Positions 49,688 through 58,791 of a stretch of 64,000 nt of DNA are shown here, one piece after another. Where the stretch lies: contig JBBEAZ010000011.1 in the NCBI GenBank assembly GCA_040882565.1, positions 84,424-148,423 of the forward strand. Direction: 5' to 3'. The notes beneath the pieces are model-generated. The model worked only from the letters and a program-made list of their open reading frames with translations. It was not told the origin of the DNA and did no database searches. Position numbers and translations under genes: made by a program. Position 1 is the first letter of the stretch. Every line of letters begins with the position of its first letter. Origin of the DNA: CF-162 sp040882565. Lineage in GTDB: Bacteria > Chloroflexota > Dehalococcoidia > SM23-28-2 > RBG-16-64-32.

Positions 49688-52600
49688 CTAGGCTGCGCTT
49701 GGGATCTCGGTCATGGCGCGGCCGCTTTCCAGCATCGGCTCAATCTCGTCGGCGGTGACGGCACGGCTGATGAGGAAGCCCTGGAATTCGTCGCAACCAA
49801 CGGCGTCAGGGATCGCTGACGGGACAAGTGGCCGGCGCAGGAATGCAAGCTGTTCCCTGCTCTCGACACCCTCTGCGATTACGCGAATGCCTAGGCTGTG
49901 CGCCATCGTGATGATCGCCCTGACAAGCGCGGTATCAGCCGGATCAACGCCGACGTTACGAACAAAACTGCAGTCGATCTTGACGACGTCGATCGGGAAG
50001 CGCTTCAGGTAACTCATCGACGAATAGCCGATGCCGAAGTCATCAAGCGCAAGCTGAATGCCCATCGCGCTCAATTGCTTAAGAGTGCTGATCGTGGTCT
50101 CAGCGTGCTCCATCGCCACGCCTTCGGTGATCTCGATCTGAAGAAATCGCGGATCGAGGCCGACGTCCTGGAGCACATGGCCGATCTGTTTGGCGATGTC
50201 CGGGTTCTGGAACTCCCGGGCCGAGATGTTCACTGCGACGCGTACCGGCGGGAGGCCAGCAGCCTGCCACTCCTTCGCCTGCGAGCATGCCCTACGCAGG
50301 ACCCACTCGCCGAGGGGGACGATGAGGGCGGTCTCCTCGGCTACCGGGATGAAAGAGGCGGGCGGCATGAGCGCACCGTCCGGTCGCTGCCAGCGCACGA
50401 GGGCTTCGACGCCAGTCAGCTGCATAGTGTGCACGTCGAACTGAGGCTGGTAGTGAAGGACGAACTCCTCGTTCTCGATCGCGTGCCTCAGGCTGGCCTC
50501 GAAGGCGATGCGCTCGACGATCACCTCATTCATGTGCGGGGCGTAGAGCTGGTACTGGTTGCGGCCCTGCTCTTTCGCCCTGTACATCGCAATGTCGGCA
50601 TTCCGTAGCAGCGTGTCAGCGTCCTCTCCGTCGTCCGGGATAATCGTGATGCCGATGCTGCCCGAAACCAGGAACTCCTTGCCGACCAGGACGAACGGCT
50701 CCGAGAGCCCCTGCAGGATCCGATCGGCGATGCGGACGGCGTCCTGTACTTTTTCAATCGTCGGCAGCAGCACTGTGAATTCATCGCCGCCGAAACGCGC
50801 GACCGTGTCCCCTTCGCGCAGAATCAAGCTGATCTTCTCGGCCACCTGGCAAAGCAACCGGTCGCCCTCCGCATGACCGACGCTGTCGTTGACCATCTTG
50901 AAGCGGTCGAGATCCAGGAACATCACAGCGGCCATCTGCTCGCTGCGCCGCGCCTGCGCAATCGCCAGTTCCAGGCGGTCGCGGAATAGCGCGCGGTTCG
51001 GCAGACCAGTCAGAGCGTCATGAAAAGCCAGGTGGCGGACCTTGTCCTCTGCGCGCTTGCGGTCGGTGATGTTCTCGATCATGCCGAGGCCGTAAAGAAT
51101 GGCCCCGTCCGGGTCGCGGATCACCGTTGCGGTCAGGTCACCCCACATAGTTTCGCCGGACTTCGTGAGGTATCGCTTCTCAAGGCGGTAACTGGAGACC
51201 TCACCGCTGGTAAGCTGCGCCATGTGCTCCACGTCGTTGTGGAGGTCCTCGGGATGCGACACTCCGGCAACGCCCAGGGCAATAACCTCATCCTCTGTAT
51301 AGCCAAGCATTTCGCAGAGCGCAGTGTTCACGGTTAGCACCGTGAAGTCGGCGCCAACGATGGCCATGCCGATCGGCGCTTCCTGGAAAATGGTCCGCAT
51401 CCGCTCTTCGCTCTCGCGCATGACGTCCGCGGCCCGCTTCCGCTCCGTGACGTCGCGGCCGTTGACGACGATCTCGGAGTCAGCCACTCCTGGCGTTATT
51501 TGCCGGGCCGTGGCCTCGATCACGCACCAGGATCCGTCTTTGCGCTGCGCGCGGAACTCTACGCTCTGCTCGCGGGCTGCGGTCGGAGAGTCGATTTGAC
51601 CAGTGGAGAACAGCTTCATCAGATCTTCTCGGTCATCGGGGTGGACGAGCATCAACGCATCGCTGCCCAGGAGCTCTTCGGCGTCATAGCCAAGCAGGCG
51701 GGTGACGGCGGGGCTTGCATACTTCGTTAGGCCTTCGTTGGTCACGACGACGATCGCGTCCTGGGCATTGTCGATCAGTTGACGGAAGTACTCCTCGCGC
51801 TGCCTCAGCGCCTCTTCAGCATTCCGGCGCTCTCCGATATCGCGGACGATCGTCAGCACTTCATCTGCAGCGACCTGCACGATGCGTGCCTCTCTGTAGA
51901 TCGTTCGGGACCGCGCCGTCAATTCGAATTCGAACTGCGCGGGCAGGCCACTGGCCAACACCTTGCGAATGTGCTCGCGAACCTCCTGGGCGAGCGCGGC
52001 GGGAAGATAGTCATAGACACGCTCGCCGACGGGGTTCGGGGGGAGGGCCAGTCGCTGCGATGCTCCAGCCTGTGAGACGAAATAAGTGATCGTGCCGTCG
52101 GACTTGATCCGCAGCATTGCGTCTGGGATCGCGCTGAGCACAGCCTGCCCGTGCGCCTTTTCCCGCGTTAGCTGCTCTTTCTGCCAGAGGGTTTCCAGAT
52201 GGAGGCCGAGGCGCGAGCCGATGTTTTGCAGGGTGACCGCATCCTTGACAATCGATTGCTTGTTCGCGCGCAGGATCAGCATGCCCATGTCGTCCTGCAG
52301 CCCCTCCAGCGGAATGAAGACAAGCTGCCGCTCCTTTGAGCCCACACGCACTATCTGTTTGCCGGGACGCGCTGCATCTATCGTCGGGCGGAAGGTCTGA
52401 ACCAGTTCCTCGGCGCCGTCTGCCTCCAGACCGACGGCGTAGACTTCGCTCGCTCGCTCGTGGCCGCGCAGGAGGACCATTGCGGAATCAACTTTCATTG
52501 TCGCCAGGATCGTCTCAAGCGCCTGTGCCGCCGCTCCGGCCTGGCCGTCTTCACCCCGCATCGAAGCGAGGATGAACGCCGGGAAAGCGATGCGCATGCG

Positions 52601-52843
52601 GATTCGCATACCTTGGGCGAACGCGCCCTCGATCGCGGCCGTAGCGATCAGCAGGAAGACCGCGTTGTTGGCGACCGCGTACTTCAGTGGCTCATCAAGC
52701 AACACCGGGATGACCGGGCTCAGGAGAAGGATGAACCCGTATACGCCGATCCGCACGTAACGACGCAGTACGCGCGTCTCACCCAAGGGATCGATTGGAC
52801 GCTGTGATACAGCAGAAGGCTGGGTGTCTATTTGTGGCTTCAT
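49688..52843 (-). CDS. Membrane PAS-GGDEF-EAL cyclic-di-GMP regulator
   Basis: 1051 aa if the ATG at 52843 is used; a GTG at 52957 would add 38 residues and neither has a clear ribosome site. Two hydrophobic segments near residues 25-75 anchor it (YGFILLLSPVIPVLL; FLLIATAAIEGA). A GAF-like region and three PAS domains follow (for example FRQLIDNAQDAIVVVTNEG; RTIFQEAPIGMAIVGADF). The GGDEF domain has an intact RFGGDEFTVLL site. The EAL domain has VEALVRWQRPDG, then DDFGIGYSSMSYLKRFP and VIAEGVES, keeping the metal-binding residues, so both cyclase and phosphodiesterase may be active. It senses a signal and adjusts c-di-GMP. Confidence 0.9.
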   Translation of the reverse strand: MKPQIDTQPSAVSQRPIDPLGETRVLRRYVRIGVYGFILLLSPVIPVLLDEPLKYAVANNAVFLLIATAAIEGAFAQGMRIRMRIAFPAFILASMRGEDGQAGAAAQALETILATMKVDSAMVLLRGHERASEVYAVGLEADGAEELVQTFRPTIDAARPGKQIVRVGSKERQLVFIPLEGLQDDMGMLILRANKQSIVKDAVTLQNIGSRLGLHLETLWQKEQLTREKAHGQAVLSAIPDAMLRIKSDGTITYFVSQAGASQRLALPPNPVGERVYDYLPAALAQEVREHIRKVLASGLPAQFEFELTARSRTIYREARIVQVAADEVLTIVRDIGERRNAEEALRQREEYFRQLIDNAQDAIVVVTNEGLTKYASPAVTRLLGYDAEELLGSDALMLVHPDDREDLMKLFSTGQIDSPTAAREQSVEFRAQRKDGSWCVIEATARQITPGVADSEIVVNGRDVTERKRAADVMRESEERMRTIFQEAPIGMAIVGADFTVLTVNTALCEMLGYTEDEVIALGVAGVSHPEDLHNDVEHMAQLTSGEVSSYRLEKRYLTKSGETMWGDLTATVIRDPDGAILYGLGMIENITDRKRAEDKVRHLAFHDALTGLPNRALFRDRLELAIAQARRSEQMAAVMFLDLDRFKMVNDSVGHAEGDRLLCQVAEKISLILREGDTVARFGGDEFTVLLPTIEKVQDAVRIADRILQGLSEPFVLVGKEFLVSGSIGITIIPDDGEDADTLLRNADIAMYRAKEQGRNQYQLYAPHMNEVIVERIAFEASLRHAIENEEFVLHYQPQFDVHTMQLTGVEALVRWQRPDGALMPPASFIPVAEETALIVPLGEWVLRRACSQAKEWQAAGLPPVRVAVNISAREFQNPDIAKQIGHVLQDVGLDPRFLQIEITEGVAMEHAETTISTLKQLSAMGIQLALDDFGIGYSSMSYLKRFPIDVVKIDCSFVRNVGVDPADTALVRAIITMAHSLGIRVIAEGVESREQLAFLRRPLVPSAIPDAVGCDEFQGFLISRAVTADEIEPMLESGRAMTEIPSAA

Positions 52844-52997
52844 TGGTGGATCAATACTGGTGTCTGAGAAAACAGACGACAGCAGACGCGAGGTGTTACC
52901 GGCAGGAGATAGCGATTTCTGGTGCCTGACCCGGATCTGCACGTTGCGAGGAGGCACAAATGCAAGCAGGAAGTCAGATGCGAATGGGTAAATTTGG

Positions 52998-53069
52998 CTC
53001 CCGGGACAGGACTCGAACCTGTAGCCTAGCGGTTAACAGCCGCCCGCTCTACCATTGAGCTACCCGGGA
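52998..53069 (-). tRNA. tRNA-Asn (GTT anticodon)
   Basis: On the minus strand the 7-bp acceptor stem TCCCGGG/CCCGGGA, the D-arm GCTCAATGGTAGAGC, an anticodon loop CTGTTAA and the T-arm GGTTCGAGTCC are all present. Anticodon GTT reads AAC/AAT (Asn). Discriminator G is followed by an encoded CCA (52995-52997). First of three tRNA genes in a row. Confidence 0.95.
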
Positions 53070-53099
53070 GCGCGTATCTGACCGTGCAACGCTGGCTGG

Positions 53100-53170
53100 C
53101 TGCCGAGCCAGGATTCGAACCTGAACCAAGGGATTCAAAGTCCCGTGTGCTACCGTTACACCACTCGGCA
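53100..53170 (-). tRNA. tRNA-Gln (TTG anticodon)
   Basis: Minus strand: acceptor TGCCGAG/CTCGGCA, D-arm GTGTAACGGTAGCAC, anticodon loop CTTTGAA with anticodon TTG (Gln, CAA/CAG), T-arm GGTTCGAATCC. The first anticodon-stem pair is C-T mismatched, the other four pairs are good. Discriminator G with encoded CCA at 53097-53099. Confidence 0.93.
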
Positions 53171-53197
53171 CTGAAGGCCGGCGTATGCGATTGATGG

Positions 53198-53282
53198 TGC
53201 CGAAGGCCGGACTTGAACCGGCACGAGGGTTACCCCCCAGCAGATTTTGAGTCTGCCGCGTCTGCCATTCCGCCACTTCGGC
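53198..53282 (-). tRNA. tRNA-Leu (CAA anticodon)
   Basis: Minus strand, class II tRNA of 85 nt: acceptor GCCGAAG/CTTCGGC, anticodon stem GCAGA/TCTGC with loop CTCAAAA (anticodon CAA, reads TTG), a long variable arm with GGGGGGTAACCCTC, and T-arm GGTTCAAGTCC. Discriminator A with encoded CCA at 53195-53197. Confidence 0.95.
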
Positions 53283-53384
53283 AGGGCAGCCGACTAGCAA
53301 AGGAGCGGGCACCTGACCCGCTCCGTCACAATCATGTTAGCGAAAACTGGTTCCCTTTTCAAATCGCTCCGAACACAGATTGCC

Positions 53385-54203
53385 CTAGACCGCTTCCCAG
53401 TGCCGGCGTCCCTCACCACGTAGCACGCGGCCCAGCGTTAGCCCCGGGAAGTGTGCCGCCGTCATCAGGGCGCCGTCCGTTTCGATCTCTCGTAGCGCCG
53501 CCTCCTGCGACGCGCGCGCCAGCTTTGGGTCCATGTCGCCGAGGCCCGACCATTCCGTCTCCTCGAGTTGCACAGGGCAAGAGATCGCGTCGCCGAGAAT
53601 GAATGCCCGCTCCCCCTGCGAGGACAGGATTACGCCGGCGTGGCCGGGTGTGTGGCCCGGTGTCGCGATGGCGTTCATCCCCGGCGCGATTGCGTCGTCC
53701 GCAGCCTCGAAGCGGCCGGCGACCGCCTCCAGCATCTTCGCCATCGCAAACGTGGGCGGCACCATTGCATCGGGGCGGCGCCAGTACTCATCCTCAGTAG
53801 ACGTCCACCTGTAAGTGGCATTGGGGAAAAGCGCGCGCATCTTCTCGCCGTCGGGAAGGGCCACGTTGCCGCAGTGGTCGATGTGCAAGTGGGTGATGAA
53901 CACAATGTCGATGTCCTCAGGCTTCACTCCGCCGGCGGCAAGCTCGGGGATCAACGAGCCACCCGTGAAGCCGAACATGTTCACCGGTCCCAGCCCTGTG
54001 TCGATGAGCACCTTCTTGCCGCCCGTTTGCACGAGGAAACAACTGAAGGGAAACTCAACCAGGCCGGCGTGGTTCAGCCAGCGCTTGTGCTTTGCCCAGT
54101 GCTCGTCTGTCGTTCCGCGAAAGTAGACCGTCGGCGGCGTCGCCGCGACGCCGTCGCTCACCGCGAGGACTTCGAGATCACCTACCTTGAATCTGCTTGC
54201 CAT
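53385..54203 (-). CDS. MBL-fold metallohydrolase
   Basis: 272 aa, ATG start. The metallo-beta-lactamase motif HLHIDHCG is at about residues 105-112, with further ligands in ATPGHTPGHAG, GDAISCPV and the late TAAHFPG. The N-terminal region has VLIDTGLGPV. The length and single-domain build match quorum-quenching lactonase-like or glyoxalase-II-like MBL hydrolases (AttM-type), but the substrate is not readable; an esterase or lactonase is likely. A stand-alone gene next to the tRNA genes. Confidence 0.85.
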   Translation of the reverse strand: MASRFKVGDLEVLAVSDGVAATPPTVYFRGTTDEHWAKHKRWLNHAGLVEFPFSCFLVQTGGKKVLIDTGLGPVNMFGFTGGSLIPELAAGGVKPEDIDIVFITHLHIDHCGNVALPDGEKMRALFPNATYRWTSTEDEYWRRPDAMVPPTFAMAKMLEAVAGRFEAADDAIAPGMNAIATPGHTPGHAGVILSSQGERAFILGDAISCPVQLEETEWSGLGDMDPKLARASQEAALREIETDGALMTAAHFPGLTLGRVLRGEGRRHWEAV

Positions 54204-54236
54204 CAGTTCCCTCTTTCCAGGCCTCGTTTGGCCGCT

Positions 54237-54722
54237 TCATACACTTGTAGTCTGGGTCTGGCGTACGTCCGTCGCGCCAGCTCCTCGCAGCGCCTCCGCG
54301 ATACTTTCCGCGTCGGCGCTGTCAACCTGCGCGACGAGCCGCTCGCTCGCCCCCGGGACAATGTCGCGTTGCGCTCGGTCGGCGAGGAGCAAGTAGCCCG
54401 CCCACATCCCGATCAATAGGTGCGCGAATATTGCCCAGGAGACGGCCTGGAGGATCAGGCCCTCTGTGCCGTGTGGCCCGAAAGTATACGACAGCAGGGC
54501 GCCGAGCGCCGCGCCCGCGGCGGTGCCAATGATGCTCCACAGCGCGATTATCAGGACGAGCCTCGTCATGAAGCCGGCCTCCCGCCGCGCAAGTAGAGGA
54601 AGTGCGTCTTCTGGCTCGACCGCAATATCGCCGGCGGGAACACCTCGTGCTTCGAGAGTCGGTACGGCGGCGCGGGCAGATTCGAGTTCACGAAAGAGAG
54701 CTGTGATGGTGACCTCAGGCAC
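54237..54722 (-). CDS. Two-helix membrane protein of general-stress type
   Basis: 161 aa from the GTG at 54722; the frame upstream lies in the imuB promoter and start and is not used. An N-terminal soluble region (TALFRELESARAAVPTLEARGV) looks like the ferredoxin-like front of YflT/DUF1269-type stress proteins, followed by two membrane helices (LVLIIALWSIIGTAAGAALGALL and LQAVSWAIFAHLLIGMWAGYLLL) and a short soluble ending. The role is unknown; its promoter is divergent from imuB, within 53 bases, so its expression could be affected by the LexA-type box there. Confidence 0.65.
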   Translation of the reverse strand: MPEVTITALFRELESARAAVPTLEARGVPAGDIAVEPEDALPLLARREAGFMTRLVLIIALWSIIGTAAGAALGALLSYTFGPHGTEGLILQAVSWAIFAHLLIGMWAGYLLLADRAQRDIVPGASERLVAQVDSADAESIAEALRGAGATDVRQTQTTSV

Positions 54723-54737
54723 GCCGCCAGTATAGTG

Positions 54738-54766
54738 TTGACAAGATAGAACGCATGTTCCACACT
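54738..54766 (+). promoter_or_regulatory. SOS-type promoter/LexA operator of imuB (leaderless)
   Basis: TTGACA (54738-54743), 17-base spacer, and a weak -10 CACACT (54761-54766). The spacer holds a perfect 12-base LexA-type box GAACGCATGTTC at 54749-54760 (GAAC-N4-GTTC, the form known for LexA in Bacillus and actinobacteria). Transcription should begin near 54773 and the imuB ATG is at 54776, so the transcript would have almost no leader. Confidence 0.75.
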
Positions 54767-54775
54767 CGATGAGCA

Positions 54776-55948
54776 ATGCGTATTGCCTGCGTCCACATCC
54801 CACGTTTCGCTGTCGAAGCTGAGCGCCTGCGCCGTAAGGACATCGGCGCAAGGCTCGTCCTTATCGGTGAAGGCACAGTGCTCGACTGCTCACTCGGCGC
54901 CGAAGCGATGAAAGTGAGCCGTGGTATGCGCATGTCCGAGGCGATCGGCCTCTGCCCGCGCGCCACGGTGTTGCCACCGGATACTCCGTACTACGAGAGG
55001 CTCTTCAACGAAGCGCTTGACCTGCTTGAGACACTGAGTCCGCATGTCCAGAGCGCCGAGCCGGGAACCGCCTTTGTCGCGCTCGACGGGCTGCAGTCGC
55101 CGGAAGCGCGCGTCGCGGAGGACATCATTGCTGGACTGCACCGCCGGCTCAGCTTGATGCCGTCCGTTGGCCTCGCCACCGGCAAGTTTACTGCGCGCGT
55201 CGCTGCGACCAATACGCGACCGGGTACCGTCCGCGCCATCGTCAAAGGCGAAGAGTCTGCGTTCCTCGCGCCACTACCGGTCGATCATCTGCCTGCCGCC
55301 GACGCCATGCGCTGGCGACTCGGCATGCTCGGCATCGGCTCAATAGGTGAGTTTGCGCGCCTGCCAACCGGCGCGGTCCAGGCGCAGTTTGGCAGTGAAG
55401 GCGTGCGTTGCTGGGACCTCGCGCGCGGCATCGACAAGGAACCACTCGTGGCTCGACTCCGTGAAGAGACTGTTGTCCGCAGGCTGCAGATGCCGGCGCT
55501 CGCTGTCACGCTCGACGCCATTCTCATCGGCATCGAAAAGCTTGTGCACGCCACCTACGCCGTGCTGCCGGGTGGGCGTTGGGTGCGCAAGGCCGTTATC
55601 CGTGGGTCATTCGATGGCGGTGGCTCATGGGAACTCGCTGTCCCCTTCCGCGAAGCGCTCTCCGATCCCCGCAACGCCTGGTTCGCGATCAAGACAGCGA
55701 TCGCCCGCCATCCGCCGGAGCGTCCGCTCGAAGAACTGGAGGTCGAGTTGATTGGCCTCAGTGGCGAGTCCGGCAAACAGGCGTCGATGTTTGAGGGGAA
55801 AGGCAAACTGTGGCGACAGGTAGAGGAAGCGGTACGCCAGCTCGAAGCGCAGCAAAGCGACGCTGTCCTCGGCAAAGTGATCGCGCTCGATCCGTCGTCC
55901 CGGATCCCCGAACGCCGTGCAGCGCTGGCCGACTTCGAGTCGAAGTGA
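54776..55948 (+). CDS. imuB: ImuB-like Y-family polymerase homologue (catalytically inactive)
   Basis: 390 aa, ATG start directly at the expected transcription start. The fold follows Y-family polymerases (LSLMPSVGLATGKFTARVAA; a little-finger region with TLDAILIGIEKLV), but the metal-binding aspartates are missing: the first motif reads IACVHIPRFAVEAE in place of DxDxF, and the SxDE motif is replaced by FVALDGLQ. That pattern defines ImuB, the non-catalytic bridge between the sliding clamp and the error-prone polymerase DnaE2. The C-terminus has KQASMFEGKGKL, a clamp-binding type QxxMF segment. Under a LexA-type box; dnaE2 lies 2.8 kb downstream. Confidence 0.85.
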   Translation: MRIACVHIPRFAVEAERLRRKDIGARLVLIGEGTVLDCSLGAEAMKVSRGMRMSEAIGLCPRATVLPPDTPYYERLFNEALDLLETLSPHVQSAEPGTAFVALDGLQSPEARVAEDIIAGLHRRLSLMPSVGLATGKFTARVAATNTRPGTVRAIVKGEESAFLAPLPVDHLPAADAMRWRLGMLGIGSIGEFARLPTGAVQAQFGSEGVRCWDLARGIDKEPLVARLREETVVRRLQMPALAVTLDAILIGIEKLVHATYAVLPGGRWVRKAVIRGSFDGGGSWELAVPFREALSDPRNAWFAIKTAIARHPPERPLEELEVELIGLSGESGKQASMFEGKGKLWRQVEEAVRQLEAQQSDAVLGKVIALDPSSRIPERRAALADFESK

Positions 55949-55969
55949 TGTAGTCGTGGCTACCTGACG

Positions 55970-56245
55970 ATGCCGCCCGCTACCCGCCGCCTGCGCTCAC
56001 TGAACACGCCTCGACGCGTAACCGTCGAAGCCGGTAGTGATGGCCGTCCTGTCTCTGTTGCGCTCTCCGGCCGCCGCTTTGCGATCGAGGACCATCGCGA
56101 GACCTGGCGGATAGATGACGAGTGGTGGCGCCCGAAGCTCGTCTCGCGTCTCTACTGGCGCGTTGTTACGGAGGACGGCCGCAGCCTCGACCTCTACCGC
56201 GACCTCGTGTCGGGCGACTGGTTCCGCCAGGCATACGGCGCGTAA
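55970..56245 (+). CDS. DUF6504 family small protein
   Basis: 91 aa, ATG 21 bases after imuB. The sequence is a compact beta protein with RRVTVEAGSDGRPVSVALSG, then RFAIEDHRETWRIDDEWWRP and VSRLYWRVVTEDGRSLDLYRD ending GDWFRQAY. The Trp/Arg-rich pattern matches the DUF6504 family, often found fused to or encoded next to ImuB or DnaE2. It presumably takes part in the same damage-tolerance complex, perhaps as a DNA- or polymerase-binding module; no activity is known. The next gene starts 9 bases later, so it is part of the imuB operon. Confidence 0.75.
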   Translation: MPPATRRLRSLNTPRRVTVEAGSDGRPVSVALSGRRFAIEDHRETWRIDDEWWRPKLVSRLYWRVVTEDGRSLDLYRDLVSGDWFRQAYGA

Positions 56246-56254
56246 GATCGGCGG

Positions 56255-58011
56255 GTGACGACCGCCGACACTGCCAAGCGCCTCTACGAGCGTGGCCTTG
56301 TGGACCTCCGCTCTCGTTTCGATCCTGACGTCAACTTGGTCCGCGATCCTTTTCGGCCGGACCGCCACCAACCGCATCCCAGCCTCTGGTACGCAGCTTG
56401 TCTTTCGCGCGACGGTGACACCACCGTCGCCGAGCAGATCATCGACGCGGCTCTGGCACTGCAGGACCGCAGGGCAGACGATCCGCACCACGGCAACTTC
56501 CGCTGGCATCTGGAGGACGACGTGGTCATCGACCTCAACGCCTGCCAGTTCGTGCTCGAAGCCCTCATCGCACTTCCACTCGATCGCCTTTCCGTGGTCA
56601 CTCGAGAGCGCATCGCTGAGGCCGCCGCACTAGCATTCGCCGAAGCCCAACGTCTCGATGTCCATTGGACGTACACGAACATCTACCTCCTCGACGTACA
56701 CAACCGCATCCTCGGGGGCGAGATCTTCGATCTGCCAGACGTGCGTGAGCAGGGCACAGAGCGACTTCGCGCGTGGGCCACGCGCACGCTCGAATTGGGC
56801 GCGCCACACGAATTCAATAGCCCGACATATGCAGGCGTTGACCTCAATTGCCTCGCCGATATCGTTTGTCGATCAAAGTCACAGGAAGCACGCGACCTGG
56901 CGCTCGAGATGGAGCAGCTGGTCTGGCGGCACATAGCGCGATACTGGCACGCGCCGACGCGGCAGCTAAGCGGCCCGCATTCGCGGGCATATCGCCGAGA
57001 TGTTGTTGGCGCATCGGGTTTCCTGAAGGTCGTGCTCCACCGTGTCCTCGGCGATGAGGCACTCCTCGCCAAGACACCGTACTACGACGGCCCCGATGCC
57101 GAGGGCGAAGTCATCGTCGCCGGCATCGGCTACCATTGTCCGCCTGACGCGAGGAGATGCTGCGGTCGTCCGCCACGCGCCTCGTTCGCGAAGTCGTCGC
57201 AGCCTCGCCCCATACTGAATCCGTGGCTCAAATCACGCCCGAATTCACCCTCGGCTCGCTCTCGCGGCCGTACGGGGTCGGTGGTCCGCCGGAGCACTGG
57301 CCGATGAACGACGGTTGCATCGCGTATTGGACACGCAAGGAACCACCTGGTTACGGCGTCCTCTACACTCGCTATCGCGCCAACGCTGGTGTCACGGGCG
57401 AGCCGTCACGCGAAAGTGCCCCACGTTGGCTCGACATTTGGGAGGACGGCGTCTTTCGCAGCGCGCAGAACGGAAGCCGAGCGATTGTTGCCTACGGAGT
57501 CGCCCCGCGCGGAGTCAGGTCGATCGACTCGCTTCGGCTCGACATAAGATGGCTCGGGCCGGAATCGGCCTCCATGTCGGTAACGGGTGAGTCGTGGTCA
57601 GGGGAGACGCTTGCGGTAGAGCCAGGCAAGCCGGTCGTCATAGCCGATGGGGAGGTCTACATCGGCATCATCTCGCTGGAGCCCACGCGCATTGGCCACA
57701 CGCCACCAGTTGTCCTCTGGCGTGATGGCGACGAGCCCGTACTGTCGATCGTGAACTACGAGGGGCCGCCGAAACAGTTCTGGGAGTACCGCTCTCTCGC
57801 CGGTCCGTTCTGGAAGGGCAACGTCCGCAACGGCTTCGCGCTGTGGATTGCGCCTCGCACAGACTTCGCCTCTGTTGAGGCCTTCACGCAGGCGCTCGCG
57901 GAAACTCTACTTGCGGACTCAATGGAGGGAACTGTCCGCACGATTACTTTCGGTGATGGTGATGACGCTGTCGCGACGCTGACATACGACCTTCGCGAGA
58001 TGCGGCTCTAG
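56255..58011 (+). pseudogene. Large protein of unknown function, split by a frameshift at about 57149
   Basis: The first part (GTG at 56255) reads well to IGYHCPP at 57145 and then turns to a low-quality Arg/Ser tail. The second part, in another frame from about 57151, continues naturally with EEMLRSSATRLVREVV and runs to 58011. Adding one base in gacgcgaggag (likely a lost G) joins the two into about 585 aa. The N-terminal part is all-helical with paired Trp/His-rich repeats (HHGNFRWHLEDD, DVHWTYTNIYLLD, HEFNSPTYAG), reminiscent of an alpha/alpha toroid as in glycoside hydrolases and lyases. The C-terminal part is beta-rich. No family is certain. Between DUF6504 and HAD genes in the SOS region. 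Confidence 0.6.
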
Positions 58012-58028
58012 TCCGCTATCATCGGCTC

Positions 58029-58742
58029 GTGAGCGACTTCCCCAAGGCGATCCTGATCGATCTCGACGACACGATCATCGACGACACCGGTTGCGTCGAA
58101 GCATGCTGGGCGGACGCCTGCGTACAAGCGGCCACCCGACTTGATGGCCTTGAATCCAGGGCGCTTCGCGATGCGATCAGAGAGCAGGCAGACTGGTTCT
58201 GGTCCGACCCAACCCGCCATCGTGATGGGCGTCTCGGTCTGCGAGCTGCAACGCGGCAGATCGTCGAGCGAGCCTTCAGGCACATCGGCAGGATCGATAT
58301 TGCGCTCGCTCACGCCACCAGCGATCACTATCGCGCCCTGCGCGATGAGCGCATGTGCCTCATCCCGAGCGCTCTGGGGGCGCTCGACACTCTACGCGCG
58401 GCAGGTGTTCGCTTGGGCCTCATGACAAACGGCACCGGTTCCACTCAGCGCGACAAGATCAAGCGCTTCGGCCTCGCTCCCTACTTCCAGCACATGGTGA
58501 TCGAGGGCGAGTTCGGGGTCGGCAAGCCAGACCGTCGCGTGTTTGAGACGCTGTTGCGAGAGTTGAACGTCGGACCAGCCGGTGCCTGGGCGATCGGCGA
58601 CAACCTGGAGTTCGACGTTCTGGCCCCGATGCGGCTCGGCCTGCACGGCATCTGGGTCGACGCCGCCGGGAAGGGCTGCGACGGTCGCCCGGATCAGCCG
58701 GACCGCATCGTATCGGCGCTCAGCGATCTAGTCGCCAGGTAG
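58029..58742 (+). CDS. HAD superfamily phosphatase
   Basis: 237 aa, GTG start 17 bases after the preceding stop. Motif I DLDDTIIDD has the two catalytic aspartates (D11, D13), motif II is GLMTNGTG, motif III the Lys in FGVGKPDRRVFE and motif IV GDNLEFDV. A helical C1 cap lies after motif I. Such proteins dephosphorylate small phosphate esters such as phosphoglycolate, nucleotides or sugar phosphates; the substrate cannot be chosen. Its stop lies just before the dnaE2 promoter, so it is the last gene of the imuB transcription unit. Confidence 0.85.
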   Translation: MSDFPKAILIDLDDTIIDDTGCVEACWADACVQAATRLDGLESRALRDAIREQADWFWSDPTRHRDGRLGLRAATRQIVERAFRHIGRIDIALAHATSDHYRALRDERMCLIPSALGALDTLRAAGVRLGLMTNGTGSTQRDKIKRFGLAPYFQHMVIEGEFGVGKPDRRVFETLLRELNVGPAGAWAIGDNLEFDVLAPMRLGLHGIWVDAAGKGCDGRPDQPDRIVSALSDLVAR

Positions 58743-58755
58743 CGACACTCGCTGG

Positions 58756-58784
58756 TTGACAATAAGAACGTCTGTTCGTATGTT
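58756..58784 (+). promoter_or_regulatory. SOS-type promoter/LexA operator of dnaE2 (leaderless)
   Basis: TTGACA (58756-58761), 17-base spacer, TATGTT (58779-58784). The spacer contains a perfect LexA-type box GAACGTCTGTTC at 58766-58777. Expected transcription start is about 58791, next to the ATG at 58792, so the mRNA is probably leaderless. The layout equals that of imuB, with the -35 placed 36 bases before the ATG here and 38 there. Confidence 0.8.
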
Positions 58785-58791
58785 TGTGCCC

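Noticed and set aside
52995..53282. tRNA cluster as an integration site of a mobile element
   Set aside because: No integrase, no direct repeat of a tRNA 3' end and no base-composition shift are seen next to the three tRNA genes.
58756..58791. Upstream TTG start for dnaE2
   Set aside because: The TTG is the -35 box and the region holds the LexA-type operator; a start there would precede the transcription start.
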